From Motiliproteus sp041586615 (GTDB lineage Bacteria > Pseudomonadota > Gammaproteobacteria > Pseudomonadales > Balneatricaceae): DNA of 64,000 nt. Shown here one piece after another: positions 61,101-64,000 of the stretch. Below the pieces are notes generated by a model that made no database searches, was not told the origin of the DNA, and saw only the letters and a list, made by a program, of their open reading frames with translations. Location of the stretch: the NCBI GenBank assembly GCA_041586615.1, contig JBFGZS010000001.1:62001-126000 (forward strand). Direction: 5' to 3'. Both the position numbers and the translations under genes were made by a program. Numbering within the stretch: position 1 is the first letter of the stretch; every line of letters starts with the position of its first letter.

Positions 61101-62078
61101 CAGTTGCGCCCGGCGCAGTGCCTCGGCGGCTTCGCGAATCTCACGTTCGCCGCTGAGGAACACCAGGATATCCCCCAGCGACGTCCTGCCGGCCTGGCGT
61201 TCCTGCTGCTCGATATGCCTGACTGCGCGCAGAATATGGGTCGGCTGATCCAGCGTCCGCTCATCCTCCTCCCCCAGCACCGCCTCCGGCGGCAGGTAAT
61301 GCACGGCAACCGGATAGGTACGACCGGAGACTTCGATAATCGGCGCGTCGGAAAAATGGCTCGAGAAACGCTGCAGATCGATGGTCGCGGAGGTAATGAT
61401 CAGCTTCAGATCCGGGCGCTTGGGTAATAACTGCTTCAGGTAGCCCAGCAGGAAGTCGATATTGAGGCTGCGTTCGTGGGCTTCATCGATAATCAGCGTG
61501 TCATAACGGCTCAGCAGCGGATCATTCTGGATCTCAGCCAGCAAAATCCCGTCGGTCATGAGTTTAACCCGGGTCTGTTCGCTGGATTGGTCGCTGAAAC
61601 GCACCTGATAACCGACGCTACTCCCCAGCGGCACCTGCAACTCTTCGGCGATCCGGTTCGCCACGGTACGCGCGGCCAGCCGCCGCGGCTGCGTATGACC
61701 GATCAGCCCCGCGCTCCCCCGTCCCAGCTCAAGACAGATTTTCGGCAGCTGGGTAGTTTTGCCCGAGCCGGTTTCGCCGGCCAGGACCAATACTTGGTGT
61801 TTCTTGATAAGTGCGGCTATTTCATCGCGCTTGGCACTGATCGGCAACTGGTCGTCATAGCTGATCCGCAGAGGCGCCTGGTCACGTCGCTGGCGGCGTG
61901 CCTGCGAGTGCTGTTGCAGCGCCTGAAAACGCTGCAGTAGCCGATCCCAAGGCTTATCGCTACGGGCTTTGCCGCGCATGGCGCTCAACATTTTGCGCAG
62001 ATCGTTCTGATCAGACAGCAGGCATTGATCAATAGAATTCTGCAAGGTATCAAAGGAGGGATTCAAAACGGCAAACAA
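58149..62078 (-). CDS. hrpA: ATP-dependent RNA helicase HrpA
   Basis: 1309 residues, a DEAH-box helicase of full family length. Helicase motifs: I, LAGETGSGKTTQLPKI (about residue 95); II, DEAH in LIIDEAHERSLNIDF; III, SAT; V, VLATNVAETSLTVPGI; VI, QRKGRCGRIAEGVC. The winged-helix/ratchet region and a long C-terminal domain of unknown detail follow. In E. coli HrpA takes part in mRNA processing and rescue of stalled ribosomes. Divergent from the ydiJ-like gene; it has its own promoter in the intergenic region. Confidence 0.96.
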   Translation of the reverse strand: MFAVLNPSFDTLQNSIDQCLLSDQNDLRKMLSAMRGKARSDKPWDRLLQRFQALQQHSQARRQRRDQAPLRISYDDQLPISAKRDEIAALIKKHQVLVLAGETGSGKTTQLPKICLELGRGSAGLIGHTQPRRLAARTVANRIAEELQVPLGSSVGYQVRFSDQSSEQTRVKLMTDGILLAEIQNDPLLSRYDTLIIDEAHERSLNIDFLLGYLKQLLPKRPDLKLIITSATIDLQRFSSHFSDAPIIEVSGRTYPVAVHYLPPEAVLGEEDERTLDQPTHILRAVRHIEQQERQAGRTSLGDILVFLSGEREIREAAEALRRAQLRNTDVLPLYARLSNAEQNRIFHPGGGGRRIVLATNVAETSLTVPGIRYVIDTGYARISRYSYRSKVQRLPIEAIAQASANQRKGRCGRIAEGVCVRLYSEEDFLSRPAFTDPEIQRSNLAAVILQMEAMKLGRTDSFPFIDPPDSRLISDGVRQLQELGALDARERMTALGRQLCRLPVDPRIGRMLLAAAQNNALTEMLVIASALSVQDPRERPLDKQQAADEQHRRFEDPQSDFVSFYNLWQHYEPLRQESSQGQLRSYCKKHFLSFMRMREWRDVHRQLHLACKELGLHENTTPAGYAPLHQALLAGLLGQIGFRQEDKTYLGARNRKFLLFPGSGLRKKQPKWLMAAELVETRALFARCVAQIEPDWIEPLAGSLLKRSYSEPHWEKKPAQVVAFEQVSLYGLVIIPKRRVHFGPIDPEQAQQIFIRSALVEGEYRSNAPFFQHNRSLLQEVEALEDKSRRRDILIDEEQLFAFYQEKLLKNGGEQITNGAGFEKWRKTLELADKQALFLTREELMRHQALGVTEQQYPDQLLWQGMQFKLSYHFSPGADDDGVSVSLPAAALALLPVQRLEWLVPGMLRDKCIALIKGLPKTLRKNFVPVPDYVDAILQTVAPDNVALTQVLGRELRRMSGVWVSDDQWDLPRLDAHHRFNLKVLDDDGKLLAQGRDWLALRQQFAEIRTQAPERVVSKWEREQVESWDFGALPASVTREQAGMKIPAFPALVAEAGALSVKLLESAEQAEQAHCHGVIALLKCQLPQQVKRLRKQLPALDRAALMLAKVIRREALQEALIDAAIQSAFLREQPLPRTQAQFDACLTAGKAALVTHAEALADLLLKIATRTQRINKALSGSIHLEWALVLKDIRFQLDHLVYDGFLRDTPLTWLEQYPRYLEAIEQRLARFKQELPRQRVCCDQLQHFWQAYTRGEQRARQQGCVDPELATLRWMLEEYRVSLFAQQLGTRFTVSEKRVKGQVAKLAG

Positions 62079-62132
62079 CCTTCAGTAGCGGGGGAATTTA
62101 AACAGCGTACGGTCTTATTTAGACTGCGCGCT

Positions 62133-62161
62133 ATTATAGAGGTGCGACTACAGACTACCAA
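62133..62161 (-). promoter_or_regulatory. Putative sigma-70 promoter of hrpA
   Basis: On the minus strand, -35 TTGGTA (62161-62156) and -10 TATAAT (62138-62133), spacing 17 bp, 55 bp before the hrpA start. A good match to consensus. Confidence 0.7.
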
Positions 62162-62295
62162 GCGCGGATCCGACCTGACGACAGACGGCCAGACCCGTTT
62201 ATTGTCCCCAGGGGCGGGCGAAAGAGCGACCAACCCATGTCGCCACTCGGTCAACCGGCGTAAACAGGGCCTGCCCCTGAAGTGCTGCACCCGCG

Positions 62296-62323
62296 TTGCC
62301 CCGCCGCCCTAGCCTGATATAAT
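62296..62323 (+). promoter_or_regulatory. Putative sigma-70 promoter of the ydiJ-like gene
   Basis: -35 TTGCCC (62296-62301) and -10 TATAAT (62318-62323), spacing 16 bp, 74 bp before the ATG. With the hrpA promoter it accounts for the 319-bp divergent gap; nothing else is seen there. Confidence 0.6.
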
Positions 62324-62397
62324 GCACATTCTTGGCTGAATAGATTTAACGGCATTTTAGGCCAGTCCCTCTTTTCCCGATCCGAGTGCGGTACTCC

Positions 62398-64000
62398 ATG
62401 ATTCCACGAATAGCCCATGCATCTGCGACCCAGGCCCTGTATCTGGCCTTTCTCGACACCCTCAAAGCGGACGGCTTCGCCGGCGATCTGACACCTGATT
62501 ACGCGAGCCGGGTGGTACTGGCCACCGATAACAGTATTTACCAGATACTTCCCCAGGGCGTGCTCTTTCCGCGACACCTGGACGACCTGACGCTGATCGC
62601 CCGCCTGAGCCAGCGACCGGAATATCACGGGATTGTCCTTAGCCCGCGCGGGGGCGGCACCGGCACCAATGGCCAGTCGCTGTGCGACGGTTTGCTGGTC
62701 GATATCTCCCGGCATATGAACCAGATTCTGGAGATCAATAGCGAAGAGCGCTGGGTGCGGGTGCAAACCGGCGTCGTCAAGGATCAACTCAACGCGGCAC
62801 TGAAGCCCTACGGCTTATTTTTTGCCCCCGAACTCTCCACCAGCAACCGCGCCACCATCGGCGGCATGATCAACACCGATGCCAGCGGCCAGGGTTCGTG
62901 CTGCTACGGCAAGACCCGCGATCACGTCTTGGAGCTGACCAGCGTCCTGTTGGATGGCACCGCCTGGACCTCTGGCCCCCTGGATAGCGCCGCGCTCCAG
63001 GCTGTTCAGCAACGCCGCGATCGGGTCGGGGCGTTGCACCGTTTGGCCGATGCGATTTATCGGGATAACCGCACGCTGATCGAAAACGGTTTCCCCACAC
63101 TCAACCGCTGCCTGACCGGTTATGATCTGGCGCATATCTACGATGAGCAAGCGCGCTTTAATCTGAATGCGCTGCTGTGTGGCAGCGAAGGTACGCTGGC
63201 GTTTATCGCCGAAGCCAAGCTCAACGTGCTGCCGATCCCGAAATTCGCCGCACTGATCAATCTTAAATACGCCAGCTTTGATGCGGCGCTGCGCGACGCG
63301 CAGGAGCTGATGACCGCCGGCCCCACCTCCATCGAGACCATCGACTCCAAGGTGCTTAATCTGGCCATGAACGATGTGATCTGGGATACCGTCCGCCACT
63401 ATTTTCCGGCGGATTCGGGCCGCGATATTCGTGGCATCAATCTGGTCGAATACACCGCCGATAACGAAACGCAGCTCGAAGAAGCGGTCTCTCGCTTAAC
63501 CGCGCAGCTGGACCAGGTTGCCGGCCAGCCCGGTAAATCGTTTGGCTATACGGTGACCCGTGGCCATGCCGAGATCAATAAAATCTGGGCGATGCGCAAA
63601 AAATCGGTCGGCCTGCTGGGCAATGCCCAGGGCGATCGACGCCCGATTCCCTTTGTTGAAGACACCGCCGTCCCCCCGGAAAACCTGGCCGATTACATCG
63701 CCGAATTCCGCGCGGCACTGGATGCCATGAACCTGGAATACGGCATGTTTGGCCATGTCGATGCCGGTGTTCTGCACGTACGTCCAGCGATCGATATGAA
63801 AGACCCGGAACAGGAAAAACTGATTCGCCAGGTCACCGATCAGGTCGTGGTTCTGACCAAAAAATACAAAGGACTACTCTGGGGCGAGCACGGTAAAGGC
63901 ATCCGTTCAGAGTATGCCCCCGAGTTTTTCGGCCCGCAGCTATACGCCTGCCTGCAGCAGCTGAAAGCCGGGTTTGACCCACGCAACCAGCTCAACCCCG
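62398..64000 (+). CDS. ydiJ: YdiJ-type FAD-binding oxidoreductase, partial
   Basis: I read this frame from the ATG at 62398-62400 to the window edge (about 534 residues); the gene continues outside. The N-terminal half is a PCMH-type FAD-binding domain with LSPRGGGTGTNGQSL (pyrophosphate loop), APELSTSNRATIGGMINTDASGQGS and LLCGSEGTLAFIAEAKL. It then enters the C-terminal FAD-linked oxidase domain with FVEDTAVPPENL, YGMFGHVDAGVLHVRP and WGEHGKGIRSEY. E. coli YdiJ is about 1018 residues and has a C-terminal Fe-S/CCG region, which would lie beyond the window. This family oxidises D-2-hydroxy acids (D-2-hydroxyglutarate or D-lactate); the substrate cannot be told from this part. Confidence 0.9.
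   Translation, partial: MIPRIAHASATQALYLAFLDTLKADGFAGDLTPDYASRVVLATDNSIYQILPQGVLFPRHLDDLTLIARLSQRPEYHGIVLSPRGGGTGTNGQSLCDGLLVDISRHMNQILEINSEERWVRVQTGVVKDQLNAALKPYGLFFAPELSTSNRATIGGMINTDASGQGSCCYGKTRDHVLELTSVLLDGTAWTSGPLDSAALQAVQQRRDRVGALHRLADAIYRDNRTLIENGFPTLNRCLTGYDLAHIYDEQARFNLNALLCGSEGTLAFIAEAKLNVLPIPKFAALINLKYASFDAALRDAQELMTAGPTSIETIDSKVLNLAMNDVIWDTVRHYFPADSGRDIRGINLVEYTADNETQLEEAVSRLTAQLDQVAGQPGKSFGYTVTRGHAEINKIWAMRKKSVGLLGNAQGDRRPIPFVEDTAVPPENLADYIAEFRAALDAMNLEYGMFGHVDAGVLHVRPAIDMKDPEQEKLIRQVTDQVVVLTKKYKGLLWGEHGKGIRSEYAPEFFGPQLYACLQQLKAGFDPRNQLNP

Overview
The window is a gene-dense, GC-rich chromosomal segment from a gammaproteobacterium. The evidence is the rsxABCDGE-nth arrangement, a fused nuoCD inside a 13-gene nuo operon, HrpA, KdsA (so an LPS-bearing outer membrane), MlaA, an OmpC-type porin, and an hsbR-hsbA-like pair as in pseudomonads. 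I cannot place it to genus. No phage, IS element, CRISPR array or rRNA was seen. One tRNA (Tyr, GTA) is present.

Layout. 1-4.8 kb: assimilatory sulfate reduction. A sulfite reductase beta-component gene (cut by the window edge) and a TauE/SafE permease run leftward, cysD-cysN run rightward, and between them lies an AT-rich region with symmetric repeats. 4.9-11.7 kb: the Rnf/Rsx electron-transport complex followed by nth. 11.7-13.4 kb: ATP-type PEP carboxykinase with a clear terminator. 13.6-22.0 kb: a giant periplasmic TPR protein, a TPR lipoprotein, a small secreted protein, one ExbB/TolQ-type channel, two ExbD/TolR-type subunits and a TonB/AgmX-like transducer. This looks like a dedicated proton-driven trans-envelope machine of unknown job and is the best candidate here for an undescribed system. 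22.2-37.5 kb: NADH dehydrogenase I (nuoA-N). 37.6-39.5 kb: tRNA-Tyr and argS. 39.7-46.2 kb: accessory genes (LemA, a GIDE/EF-hand membrane protein, a PilZ-like protein, KdsA, a pseudokinase fused to a formylglycine-enzyme-like domain, an orphan). 46.5-53.7 kb: malate dehydrogenase, a TAXI-type binding protein, an ankyrin protein, a small secreted protein, DusA and transaldolase. 53.9-62.1 kb (leftward): STAS protein, PP2C phosphatase with a degenerate receiver, MlaA, porin, HrpA. 62.4 kb to the end: YdiJ-type FAD/FeS dehydrogenase, cut by the window edge.

The core genes fit a respiring heterotroph: Nuo and Rnf handle NADH and low-potential electrons, Mdh, PckA and Tal serve central carbon metabolism, and CysDN with sulfite reductase supplies sulfide for cysteine. 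The unusual content is in the accessory parts: a natural Asp-to-Asn change in one of two ExbD subunits, a vestigial APS-kinase tail on CysN, a pseudokinase-SUMF fusion, several minisatellites (one inside nuoG, others clustered at 47.7-53.9 kb), and an approximately 82-bp structured repeat present twice. All functional calls come from reading motifs and gene order; no database search was run.
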